From the NCBI GenBank assembly GCA_030266525.1, contig JAJDIC010000003.1, positions 1 through 57,583 on the forward strand: 57,583 nucleotides of DNA, read 5' to 3'. Numbering within the stretch: the stretch's first letter is position 1; each line of letters starts with the position of its first letter. The notes beneath the pieces are model-generated. The model was given only the letters and a program-made list of their open reading frames with translations. It was not told the DNA's origin and did no database searches. Both the position numbers and the translations under genes were made by a program. Origin of the DNA: Desulfovibrio sp. OttesenSCG-928-G15 (GTDB taxonomy: Bacteria; Desulfobacterota; Desulfovibrionia; Desulfovibrionales; Desulfovibrionaceae). Shown here in pieces: positions 1 through 6,645 of the stretch.

Positions 1-564
1 AGCCGTCTCGTCTGGCAATACCGCCGTATAAGCAGCTCTGGAAGCGTCATCAATGCAGACGTGCAAATACTCCCAACCGGGGTGACGGCGGGTGACTTGT
101 CGTGTTCCCGTTTTCCTGTGCCCAACACCGTCAATCTTGCCGAGTCGCTTGATATCAAGATGAAGCATCTGGCCCGGTTTCTCCCACTGGTAGCGTTGAA
201 TAGGCTCTTTTTCCTTCAAAGAGGAAAGGCGTGAACAATCGAGTTTACGCAAGGCCCGAAATACACTGCTGCGGCAAATACCAAGCCGTTCAGCTATTTC
301 ATCTCCGGTTAATCGCGCTTTGCGTAACAACCAGATGGAACTGAAATCCTGCTCCGTCAGTTTATTCCGGCAGTGTTTCGGGCGGGAACTCTTGTCCGCA
401 AGTGAGGCAAGCCCGCCTTCTCGGTAGCGGCGCATCCATTTTCTGGCCGTTCGTAGGCTTACGCCAAATCCCGCCGCCACAGTGGCGGCGGGCATGTCGC
501 CCATCCGCCGGATCATTTCCTCTCGACCTCTTGCCGTCAGTTTGGCATTCTTATGACTGTTCAC
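1..564 (-). CDS. IS481-family transposase, C-terminus outside window
   Basis: The reading frame starts at a GTG (564-562) and stays open for 188 codons to the window edge. The N-terminus (NSHKNAKLTARGREEMIRRM) leads into a helix-turn-helix (AATVAAGFGVSLRTARKWMR) and a second winged-helix region (LTGDEIAERLGICRSSVFRA). The start of the RNase H-like DDE core follows, with likely catalytic aspartates in QMLHLDIKRLG and YLHVCIDDASR. This order is that of IS481 transposases, which cut and paste IS DNA. The third acidic residue should lie beyond the window. A purine-rich SD (GGGGGAG) lies just upstream of the GTG, and both are inside an inverted repeat with the IS end. I am sure of the family but cannot tell whether the gene is intact. 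Confidence 0.85.
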   Translation of the reverse strand, partial: MNSHKNAKLTARGREEMIRRMGDMPAATVAAGFGVSLRTARKWMRRYREGGLASLADKSSRPKHCRNKLTEQDFSSIWLLRKARLTGDEIAERLGICRSSVFRALRKLDCSRLSSLKEKEPIQRYQWEKPGQMLHLDIKRLGKIDGVGHRKTGTRQVTRRHPGWEYLHVCIDDASRAAYTAVLPDETA

Positions 565-631
565 CTTCTCCCCCTTGAGGCTTGCTGTTGTGTGGTAACT
601 CCAGCTTTAACCTCTTGGGAGAAGGTGAACA
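558..631. repeat. Inverted repeat joining the IS end to the transposase start
   Basis: TGTTCACCTTCTCCC at 558-572 is the exact reverse complement of 617-631 (15 bp), and a further GAGG/CCTC match extends it toward the centre. The outer arm is the IS terminus. The inner arm overlaps the GTG start and SD of the transposase. RNA read into the element from outside would fold and hide the start; a transcript begun inside the 44-nt spacer would not. Confidence 0.7.
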
Positions 632-722
632 ACCTATTGAAACATTACACCTAGGGCGGTACAAAGCTTATTTCTCAGACGTCAATGGGAGAGCCGACAG
701 GAATTGCAACTCCACGGACATT

Positions 723-929
723 CCTTGAGGTCACAAAAATCGAGCTTTTACATTTTTATGTGATTTTGATTGCAATATGTGATAATATAGCTCGACAAAT
801 ATAAAAATCTGCGTATAATATTCACAATAAGACGCGCCTTCTGCTCCTTAATCTCACCGACCCTATTGAGTTACCTCCCAACAACGTCCTCGGCATCCAT
901 TGCAGTATACCCTCACTTCATCCCACATT
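723..929 (+). repeat. R repeat, copy 1 (~207 bp)
   Basis: This block aligns over its whole length with 5373-5579, at roughly four bases in five by eye. Shared landmarks in order are GGTCAC, TTTATGTGA, GCAATATGTGATA, AAATATAAAAAT, a -10 element, TCTGCTC, ATCTCACC, TATTGAG, GACCTCCC-type sequence and CCTCACTTCATCCCACATT. No ORF is conserved between the copies. The right end abuts a truncated reading frame. Confidence 0.8.
792..819 (+). promoter_or_regulatory. Sigma-70-type promoter inside R copy 1
   Basis: TCGACA (792-797), a 16-bp spacer and a perfect TATAAT (814-819). The same promoter is kept at the equivalent place in R copy 2, which supports function. Upstream lie two TATGTGA-like motifs that could bind a CRP/FNR-type regulator (inference). 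Confidence 0.55.
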
Positions 930-931
930 AA

Positions 932-1066
932 GACGTAGTTCCAAGCAAAAAAGGATGGTTCCTTGTCGCAAACGACTGCCAATCATTTGTTCAGGAAATT
1001 TTAGAAATAGCAGAGGATTTGGCATTTCAACAAGGAAAGACACTCCTTATTTCCGAGGATTCCTAA
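932..1066 (+). pseudogene. 3' remnant of an unidentified gene
   Basis: Directly after the R copy 1 boundary, a frame without a start codon runs 44 codons to TAA. It contains GWFLVANDCQSFVQEI and LEIAEDLAFQQGKTLLISED, which read like the hydrophobic and amphipathic end of a real protein. There is no SD or start. It is best explained as the C-terminal tail of a gene whose 5' part was lost when R copy 1 arrived or recombined. I do not recognise the family, and a chance ORF cannot be ruled out. Confidence 0.4.
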
Positions 1067-1106
1067 TGAAGTCATCTTGTTGCACATATCAATCGGTGCA
1101 AAAGAA

Positions 1107-1511
1107 TCAAAAAAGCATATTGTTGACATACAAGTACATAGAGAGGCCATATAAAAGCAGCGTTATCCAAAAAAGAGGGACTGCCCCTAATACTGCAAAG
1201 GCTGAATCCAACACTGTAATGCCTTTATAGAATCCTGGAATAATACGCCATAGCGCAAGCCCCAAAAAAGCAAGTCCGAATATGCAAGCTATTATTTCAA
1301 ATTCAACCTCAAAAAAGGCAGGGTGTGTCGCCACTTTCACGCCAACAATCTCAAGCACAAGCCAGTACACAGGAATTGCATACAAAGTAGGGATGAATAT
1401 TTTCCAGAAAACAGGCCGGAAATTTGTTTTTCCGGCTGCGCGGTATCTCATGACCACATAGGCCACCGCTGCTGCCACAGCAAGGAAGCAAAATAGAATA
1501 AAATGATCCAC
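1107..1511 (-). CDS. Small four-helix membrane protein, unknown function
   Basis: 134 residues, mostly hydrophobic, with about four predicted membrane segments (roughly residues 2-21, 36-58, 68-92 and 105-130) and a short basic loop (RYRAAGKTNFR) after the first. The start is GTG at 1511 with a GAGG SD six bases upstream, which fits better than any internal ATG. It has no recognisable catalytic motif. It stands alone on the minus strand between R copy 1 and the A/tRNA-like/H block, with no partner gene. The composition and good RBS make it a likely real gene, but its role is unknown. Confidence 0.55.
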   Translation of the reverse strand: MDHFILFCFLAVAAAVAYVVMRYRAAGKTNFRPVFWKIFIPTLYAIPVYWLVLEIVGVKVATHPAFFEVEFEIIACIFGLAFLGLALWRIIPGFYKGITVLDSAFAVLGAVPLFWITLLLYGLSMYLYVNNMLF

Positions 1512-1756
1512 ACCTGACCTCGTGTATGTGTAGTACCGGCGGATGCGAGCTGGCTAGTCATTATAAAGAGGCACAGCAATATTTTTTAAATGCAACTCCA
1601 TGTGAAACAAGACCAGAAGGAGTTGAGAATTCCCTGCCGAGAAAAGCAACCACCCTCCTAGCCTGTTTATAGTAATATACAGAGAACGAAAACAAATAGC
1701 AAAGAAAAACCGCAGGTTTTGGAGAGGATACCCCTTTCTGCCTGAACCGACAGCAG

Positions 1757-1834
1757 TCATATGTGGCTTTCTGTTCACTTATTCCAGCATGACTAACACT
1801 GATGGGATGAGAGTCTGAACGCGCACAGGGGGGG
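1757..1834 (+). repeat. A repeat, copy 1
   Basis: TCATATGT, CTTTCTGTTCACTT, TTCCAGCATGACTAACACTG, GGGATGAGA and TCTGAAC recur in the same order at 4070-4147 with few differences. The block ends in a G run. Here it is fused directly to the tRNA-like block; in copy 2 about 240 bp separate them. Confidence 0.75.
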
Positions 1835-1862
1835 CGAAGATTCAAACCCTTTCCTCCCGATC
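1832..1862 (+). other. tRNA 3'-end-like block, copy 1 (degenerate)
   Basis: The sequence resembles a T-arm plus acceptor strand: GAAG, loop ATTCAAACC, then CTTTCCTCCCGAT. It is a worse match than copy 2 at 4389-4422. There is no 5' tRNA half, so it is not a functional gene. Integrative elements commonly leave such 3' ends as attachment-site duplicates (inference). Confidence 0.4.
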
Positions 1863-1890
1863 GGGAAAACTAATAAATCCATGCAAATAG

Positions 1891-2013
1891 AGATAGCCCC
1901 CCCCCAAAAAAGGGATTCAGGTACCACCTGAATCCCTTTTCTCGTTTTTCAAGGGGTCGTGGAAATATAATGGGTTAGCTGCCAAAGACCGTTTTTTGCG
2001 TTGGCTGGTGTTG
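1891..2013 (+). repeat. H repeat, copy 1, palindrome-containing
   Basis: About 120 bp shared with 4449-4566 and 5605-5718. It comprises a C run, the palindrome AAAAGGGATTCAGGT...ACCTGAATCCCTTTT, then CTCGTTTT, CAAGGGGTCGTGGAAAT, GGTTAGC, AAGACCGTTT and TTGGCTGGTGT. It lies 3' of the flagellin gene. Confidence 0.8.
1908..1940 (-). terminator. Bidirectional hairpin terminator after flagellin
   Basis: A 15-bp perfect stem (1908-1922 with 1926-1940) has a 3-nt loop. Read on the minus strand, the arm ends in a T run (CCCTTTTTT), as in an intrinsic terminator, about 120 nt past the flagellin stop. Read on the plus strand, TTTTCTCGTTTTT follows. Confidence 0.65.
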
Positions 2014-2061
2014 GCGAGAGGTGAATAAACAAGCAAGCATGCAAGTTGTGCGTCAGGCGCA

Positions 2062-3504
2062 CTAACCTATCAGGCCGGCTATCATGCTTGGAATGCTGTT
2101 GGCCTGCGCCAGCATGGCTGTGGCTGACTGGGTGAGAATCTGTTTTTTGACGAAGCTGGTCATTTCCTCGGAAACATCCACGTCTGAAATGCGCGATTCT
2201 GAGGCCTGTAAGTTTTCAGCCTGAATCTGGAGGTTGGAAACGGTGTTTTCCAGCCTGTTCTGCATGGCACCGAGGTGGGCGCGGATTTTGTCTTTACGGA
2301 TTATGGCGGTATCGAGCTTGTCCAGCGCCCTTTGGGCCAACTCCTGAGTGGGAATGGAGATATTGCTCCCGCCCGTCGCAGTTGTCTCGCTGTAGTAAGG
2401 CCGATACTCCCATCTTTCGTCACCAATGGAGAACACACCCCTTCCGGGAACCATGAGGATCAGGTCTTCCGTGACCTCGTCGATGGTCAGGTTTTCGTAG
2501 TTTTCCGGTGTCATGTTGGCGCTACTGCTCGGGTTTCCGTCGCCGGAATAGCCAATGGTCATCCCGTTATAAGTAAAGATATTGCCGGCCTCATTCGGGG
2601 TAAACGCAACATCCGCTCCGGTTCCGTTCAATTGCGAACCGTCATACACCGCGCCCGCAGCAAAGCCGTTTTGTTTGTTTACGACCCGCGAGCCGTCACT
2701 TATGACCGAAGATGTACGCCAGCCCGAGCCACCCAATACCGTGCCTGCGATATGCTTCCCTGATGTAGTAAATAGCTGAAATGTATCGTTTAGTTTGTGA
2801 TCGAACAGTTGTATCGAGAAATTCTTTGTTCCTTTTGGAATAACTTCGAGAAGGATTAGGCCAGAGTTGTATTGCATGGTGCCTCCGTCTCCGACTTTTA
2901 CACGCTCTACACCTTCTTCGGTAGTGGTTGTGCTCCAGGCAGTAGACAGTCCCAAGCCAGCCAGGGTGGCGTTGCCGATATCCAGAAAGTAATAATCCTC
3001 GGCAGAATTGTTGCCGGGGCCGAAATGCACTTTCAGTGCGCCGGTGGACTCAAGCCCGGAGCCATCGTGTTGGCCAGTGCGGGAACCGTCTAGCAACTTC
3101 ACGCCGTTAAATTCTGTCGACTTGGCTATACGGTCTATTTCTGCGGCCATAGTTTGAAATTCTTTGTCAATCATGAGGCGCTGGTCTGAATTGTACGTAC
3201 CGGTGGAGGCCTGTTCGGAAAGCTCCTTCATACGGATAAGTTTTTCGTCGATAACGCCGAGCGCGCCGTCTGCGGTCTGGATGAGCGATATGGCGTCATT
3301 GGCGTTGCGTATGCCCTGATTGAGCGAGGAAATATCTGCTCGCATCAGTTCCCTGATGGCGAGGCCTGCGGCATCGTCGGCGGCAGAGTTTATGCGCAAG
3401 CCGGAAGAAAGGCGCTCTATGGACGTAGCCAGGGCTCCGTAATGCGAGCCAAGGCTTCTAAAAGCATTGGAAGCCATGACGTTGTTGTTGATGGAAAGAC
3501 TCAT
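2062..3504 (-). CDS. fliC: Flagellin
   Basis: 480 residues. The conserved N-terminal D0/D1 helices (MSLSINNNVMASNAFRSLG, SSGLRINSAADDAAGLAIRE, then EFNGVKLLDGS near residue 135) and the C-terminal D1/D0 (LGAMQNRLENTVSNLQIQAE, SRISDVDVSEEMTSFVKKQI, ending SIPSMIAGLIG) are intact. The central variable domain is about 210 residues, so the filament surface is of medium size. The ATG at 3504 has a very strong G-rich SD (GAGGGGGG). The protein polymerises into the flagellar filament outside the cell after type III export. No other flagellar gene is near. It is a stand-alone unit with its own sigma-28 promoter and terminator, flanked by duplicated blocks. Identity is certain; fliC/flaB paralogue naming is not. 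Confidence 0.96.
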   Translation of the reverse strand: MSLSINNNVMASNAFRSLGSHYGALATSIERLSSGLRINSAADDAAGLAIRELMRADISSLNQGIRNANDAISLIQTADGALGVIDEKLIRMKELSEQASTGTYNSDQRLMIDKEFQTMAAEIDRIAKSTEFNGVKLLDGSRTGQHDGSGLESTGALKVHFGPGNNSAEDYYFLDIGNATLAGLGLSTAWSTTTTEEGVERVKVGDGGTMQYNSGLILLEVIPKGTKNFSIQLFDHKLNDTFQLFTTSGKHIAGTVLGGSGWRTSSVISDGSRVVNKQNGFAAGAVYDGSQLNGTGADVAFTPNEAGNIFTYNGMTIGYSGDGNPSSSANMTPENYENLTIDEVTEDLILMVPGRGVFSIGDERWEYRPYYSETTATGGSNISIPTQELAQRALDKLDTAIIRKDKIRAHLGAMQNRLENTVSNLQIQAENLQASESRISDVDVSEEMTSFVKKQILTQSATAMLAQANSIPSMIAGLIG

Positions 3505-3739
3505 GCCGCACCCCCCTCATCAGAGTGCAGCATATGGTCATGATACGGGTGAGGGCAGGCAAAGAGCAGGCAACAGAAAACAAGCGCAACGCCACAACCC
3601 ACGAAAGACCCCGCCGGGAGAATAAATTCCCGTGGTGTGCTTTCATGCGTACCCATTATTGGGGCACGCGGGGTCAAGTGACTGTTTTCCATAATCTATC
3701 TCATTGTTCCCATACATTGATAGTTCCCGCCTATAGCTC

Positions 3740-3766
3740 TCATCGACACGGCGCGAAAAAACTTTA
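3740..3766 (-). promoter_or_regulatory. Sigma-28 (FliA) flagellar promoter for flagellin
   Basis: On the minus strand TAAAGTTT, an 11-nt spacer and GTCGATGA match the FliA consensus TAAAGTTT-N11-GCCGATAA at 14 of 16 positions, with exact spacing. It lies about 235 nt upstream of the flagellin ATG and implies a long 5' leader. Another unseen promoter could lie closer. Confidence 0.75.
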
Positions 3767-4069
3767 CAAATTATGAAGACATGCATCTTAAAATATCATT
3801 GCGCAGGAAGAAAATTGGCGAATAGGCATGATAGTTTAATGTGTTATTGACGAATACAATACATAAAAAAACTATTCTGCCCAAAGTGCGTCCTTGATGC
3901 ATTGTAGTTTTTTTTACAAAAACACACAGAAGCGGAGTTGCATGGTTAATGCAGGAGTTCCTTGCGGCGGTGACTTGCGGATAATGACGGCCAGATTGAA
4001 ATTATCGATTATGAATCCGATAGGCTGGTTGCGTGGATATGCCCTTCCCCCTAGGCCACCAGCTGCAAA

Positions 4070-4147
4070 TCATATGTAACCTTCTGTTCACTTGTTCCAG
4101 CATGACTAACACTGACGGGATGAGAATCTGAACACGAACAAAGGGGG
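4070..4147 (+). repeat. A repeat, copy 2
   Basis: Partner of 1757-1834. It runs from TCATATGT through TTCCAGCATGACTAACACTG to AAAGGGGG. Unlike copy 1, it is followed by about 240 bp of unshared sequence before the tRNA-like block. Confidence 0.75.
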
Positions 4148-4388
4148 CAACCTGCTCATACCCCTTGATGCTAATCAAGTGGGCGTTATTCAGTCAAAGT
4201 TTTACGATTCAAGATCAACTTTTCGTAAGATACTAATATGATAAAATATATGTTGGTTCCGTATGCTTTAGGAAAATGTTGGCAAGTTGGCGAAAATCCA
4301 ACATTTTGCCAACGCTGCACCAACGCCAAAGCTCCTATCTCATTATCTTCTTTAATAAAATTATACACTTGAGCGGCACGGGGCTCAA
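4148..4388. other. Unshared segment between A and tRNA-like block
   Basis: About 240 bp present only in copy 2 of the A/tRNA-like/H array. I see no convincing gene. It contains near-repeats around GTTGGCAAGTTGGCG and CCAACATTTTGCCAACG, and ends in GAGC-GGCACGGG-GCTC, which could be a decayed stem-loop of the same tRNA-like sequence. G runs at both edges would allow the deletion that produced copy 1. Confidence 0.45.
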
Positions 4389-4422
4389 GGGGTCGAAGGT
4401 TCAAATCCTTTCCTCCCGATCA
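4389..4422 (+). other. tRNA 3'-end-like block, copy 2
   Basis: GGGGTCGAAGG, then TTCAAAT, then CCTTTCCTCCCGATCA. This gives a 5-bp T-stem, a canonical 7-nt T-loop, a 7-nt acceptor strand, a discriminator A and a TCA end. It resembles the 3' third of a tRNA, most like proline tRNAs with a CGGG-type acceptor. No matching 5' half is seen upstream, so I read it as an attachment-site remnant or pseudo-tRNA. Confidence 0.5.
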
Positions 4423-4448
4423 GGAAGACTAATAAATCCACCGGATAG

Positions 4449-4566
4449 AGATAACCCCCAAAAGGGATTCCGGTACCACCTAAATCCCTTTTCTCGTTTT
4501 CATGGGGTCGTGGAAATTTAAGTAATTACCGGACGAAGACCGTTTCTTGGGGTTAGCTGGTGTTGA
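4449..4566 (+). repeat. H repeat, copy 2
   Basis: Partner of 1891-2013 and 5605-5718. It follows the tRNA-like block after the shared AATAAATCC and GAGATA, as in copy 1. It is the most diverged copy downstream of the palindrome. Confidence 0.75.
4460..4492. terminator. Hairpin in H copy 2
   Basis: AAAAGGGATTCCGGT (4460-4474) pairs with ACCTAAATCCCTTTT (4478-4492) with one mismatch, followed by CTCGTTTT. Intrinsic-terminator-like in both directions. Confidence 0.5.
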
Positions 4567-4746
4567 CAAGCACCTGGCAAGTGTCGACCACCTTGCTTTG
4601 CATATAAATTTTGTTCATACTGAAAGTCTGGAATAAAAGGTTGCCCTCAAAAGGGTCTCCCTGAATGGATTTTCGTCAAGTGGGATTCATGTTCATGTAA
4701 CCAAGTAAGCAGCAGGACAGGTGTTTGCCCTGTTCATGGAAAACCC

Positions 4747-5358
4747 ATGAAAAAGATTATTGCTTTGGCGTTGGTGGCTATGTTTGCTTCTTCTTCCGGG
4801 GCTTTTGCCGCTTTAGTCAAAAGAACATTTACCGGGGTAATAGTAAAAGACCCAACAGAGGCTGAGGCAGAATTTAACAGTAATCCGGTTTACTTTCTTG
4901 AAACAGGAGTAATCCCGGGCAATAATGATGAGATTCAAGCTTTCAGGGCAAAAGATTTAAAAGACACTTCCCCCGAATTTCGTAAATGCATTACCGACAA
5001 TAAGTATAAAAAAGTCGTCAGAATCACAGCGAAACTCGAAAAAGATGGTGCTCCTGATTTTTTGACGCTGGACAAAACGTCAACCTGTAAACGCATTGAT
5101 GGAATTACGCCAATACCAAGAAAATCTGAGACCTTCACTGGAAAAGTAAAAAAATGTTCAGATTCCGATTACTCTTTGGGGTCATGTATGTCTGATGCTG
5201 AACCGTCATTTACCATCAAAGAACTCAAAAACACTACCAAAGAATTTCAGCGGTGTATAAAAGCCAAAGGGAAAGTATCCATCACCGCGACACCTAACCC
5301 ATTCCGGCAAAGCATAGAGTTGATGCTGGATGAAAAATCCGTTTGTAAACGACACTAA
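4747..5358 (+). CDS. Secreted protein with two tandem homologous halves, unknown function
   Basis: 203 residues with a clear Sec signal peptide (MKKIIALALVAMFASSSGAFA, cleavage near 21/22). The mature part is a duplication. Residues ~28-115 start FTGVIVKDPTEAEAEF and end TSTCKR; residues ~129-202 start FTGKVKKCSDSDYSL and end KSVCKR. Both contain a (K/E)LK-(D/N)T-(S/T)-(P/K)EF-(R/Q)-(K/R)CI core and a hydrophobic strand before the terminal Cys. Paired cysteines suggest disulfides in the periplasm. The SD is weak (GGAAA). It is alone between H copy 2 and R copy 2. I do not recognise the domain; the signal peptide and internal duplication make it a real gene. Confidence 0.75.
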   Translation: MKKIIALALVAMFASSSGAFAALVKRTFTGVIVKDPTEAEAEFNSNPVYFLETGVIPGNNDEIQAFRAKDLKDTSPEFRKCITDNKYKKVVRITAKLEKDGAPDFLTLDKTSTCKRIDGITPIPRKSETFTGKVKKCSDSDYSLGSCMSDAEPSFTIKELKNTTKEFQRCIKAKGKVSITATPNPFRQSIELMLDEKSVCKRH

Positions 5359-5372
5359 TGTGAGCGTGTTTG

Positions 5373-5579
5373 CCTTGTTGGTCACGAAAATTGGATATTC
5401 ACATCTTTATGTGACATTGACTGCAATATGTGATATTATAGATTGATAAATATAAAAATTAGCGTACAATATCACAATTCAGATACTTCTTCTGCTCATT
5501 ATCTCACCAAGTCTATTGAGCGACCTCCCAGCAACGCCCCTGGTATCCATTGCAACATACCCTCACTTCATCCCACATT
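5373..5579 (+). repeat. R repeat, copy 2
   Basis: Same length and order of landmarks as 723-929, ending in the identical CCTCACTTCATCCCACATT. Here it follows the secreted-protein gene and leads within 35 bp into H copy 3. Confidence 0.8.
5443..5470 (+). promoter_or_regulatory. Sigma-70-type promoter inside R copy 2
   Basis: TTGATA (5443-5448), 16 bp, TACAAT (5465-5470). Each hexamer matches consensus at five of six, at the same position and spacing as in R copy 1. A transcript would start near 5477 and meet the H hairpin at 5616-5648, giving an RNA of about 170 nt without an obvious ORF. Confidence 0.5.
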
Positions 5580-5604
5580 TGTCGCGATCTTGCGAAACCT
5601 AAGA

Positions 5605-5718
5605 GACTACCCCCCAAAAGGGATTCAGGTGCCCCTTGAATCCCTTTTCTCGCTTTTCAAGGGGGCGTGGAAATGTAATGGGTTAGCAGCCAAGGGCTGT
5701 TTTTTGTGTTGGCTGGTG
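5605..5718 (+). repeat. H repeat, copy 3
   Basis: C run, palindrome, AAGGGGGCGTGGAAAT, GGGTTAGC and TTGGCTGGTGT as in copy 1. It lacks the preceding tRNA-like block and instead abuts R copy 2. Confidence 0.78.
5616..5648. terminator. Hairpin in H copy 3
   Basis: AAAAGGGATTCAGGT (5616-5630) pairs with CCTTGAATCCCTTTT (5634-5648), followed by CTCGCTTTT. It could end the R copy 2 transcript on the plus strand and the gene at 5753-6472 on the minus strand. Confidence 0.55.
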
Positions 5719-5752
5719 TGATGGGTGTTGACAAGTGGCTCCCTTCGTCACA

Positions 5753-6472
5753 TCACTTCATGATGCCCAAACCGGGTATGCTGATTCTTTCTGCCATGGC
5801 GGAATGATATTCCTCTTGTGTAATGATTTTCCTGTCGCGAAGCCGTCCAAGAAGCCAACTTCTTCGTTCATACATGTCGCCGAGAACTCTTTCCAGATTT
5901 GTCCATCTATTTATATCAAGCAGCATGAGGGTCGCGCTCTCGGCAATGCTTAATGCATGCAGGTTCTTGTTAAAAAGGAACTGCGCTCCGGCCTTGAGGC
6001 CGAATGCGTTTCCCGGATAGCGCATTGTATTGAGATAGGCACACAGTATCTGCTTTTTATCCAGGGAGGCTGCCAGGCGAAAGGTGAGCAGGCGGCGCAT
6101 GTCATGCCGTATATAAAAATCAATATCACGGGATCGGAAAAAATCAGACGCGAAAAGCATTATAAGCGCGTCCAACGGTGAGTGCGCACAGCCAAAATCA
6201 TGCCCATCCGTAGTGAAATAACCGGAATTTGACGAGACAAGATACATGGCAACAAGTAATTCCGGTATCTCTTCATACCGCACGGGCTCAATGGTGTACG
6301 GCGTATCGCCGCCTATGGGATGCTGGGCCTCCAGCAACTGGGCGTGTTTTGCCGGGTTCCGAAATACTTCCATTCGCGGCATGTCTTTTGTGCAGTAGGC
6401 ATAAAGCCCACCGACGGCAAGTACAGCCATTATGCAAAGGCCTAGCAAGATTTTCACAATTCTTCTTCGCAT
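5753..6472 (-). CDS. GT51 transglycosylase-like membrane protein, catalytic residues lost
   Basis: 239 residues with one N-terminal membrane anchor (~6-26). The C-terminal half follows the GT51 (PBP1/MtgA) glycosyltransferase pattern: KKQILCAYLN, GNAFGLKAGAQFLFNK, LSIAESATLMLL, RRSWLLGRLRDRKIITQEEY. However, the donor-site motif EDxxFxxHxG is replaced by SSNSGYFTTDGHDF (~80-93), the GASTITQQ motif is absent, and the RKxxE helix reads IRHDMRRLL, so both conserved glutamates are missing. A pseudoenzyme with a binding or scaffold role is the likeliest reading. It has no transpeptidase domain. The start ATG at 6472 directly precedes MRRRIVKILL. The family is clear; the function is unknown. Confidence 0.8.
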   Translation of the reverse strand: MRRRIVKILLGLCIMAVLAVGGLYAYCTKDMPRMEVFRNPAKHAQLLEAQHPIGGDTPYTIEPVRYEEIPELLVAMYLVSSNSGYFTTDGHDFGCAHSPLDALIMLFASDFFRSRDIDFYIRHDMRRLLTFRLAASLDKKQILCAYLNTMRYPGNAFGLKAGAQFLFNKNLHALSIAESATLMLLDINRWTNLERVLGDMYERRSWLLGRLRDRKIITQEEYHSAMAERISIPGLGIMK

Positions 6473-6616
6473 GCACCCATACCCCCGGAAATGCCTGTGT
6501 TACCGAATGTTCATGTAAATATACATCAACCATCGCTGCCAAGTAAAGACAATTATTTCCGACACCGTTTTGTGGGAAGCACACAACTGAAATATCGCCG
6601 TGACAATATCTCGATA

Positions 6617-6645
6617 TTGCGTTCTTGCAATACTGTTTGTATACT
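6617..6645 (+). promoter_or_regulatory. Promoter for the HD-domain gene
   Basis: TTGCGT (6617-6622), 17-bp spacer, TATACT (6640-6645), about 90 bp before the ATG at 6738. Confidence 0.5.

Larger units (their letters stand above)
1..631 (-). mobile_element. IS481-family insertion sequence, left part cut off by window edge
   Basis: An IS481-type transposase on the minus strand is followed at its 5' side by a terminal-repeat-like sequence whose outer end (TGTTCACC read inward on the minus strand) lies at about 631. IS481-family elements typically begin with TGT. The other end lies outside the window, so target duplication cannot be checked. The element sits at the edge of an AT-richer region full of duplicated noncoding blocks, which suggests a rearrangement hot spot. 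Confidence 0.75.

Noticed and set aside
1554..1845. Minus-strand ORFs starting MNLRP or MNRKP across A copy 1
   Set aside because: They arise by reading the tRNA-like and A blocks backwards, a common source of false ORFs; the equivalent at 4186-4404 is not alignable beyond the first residues.
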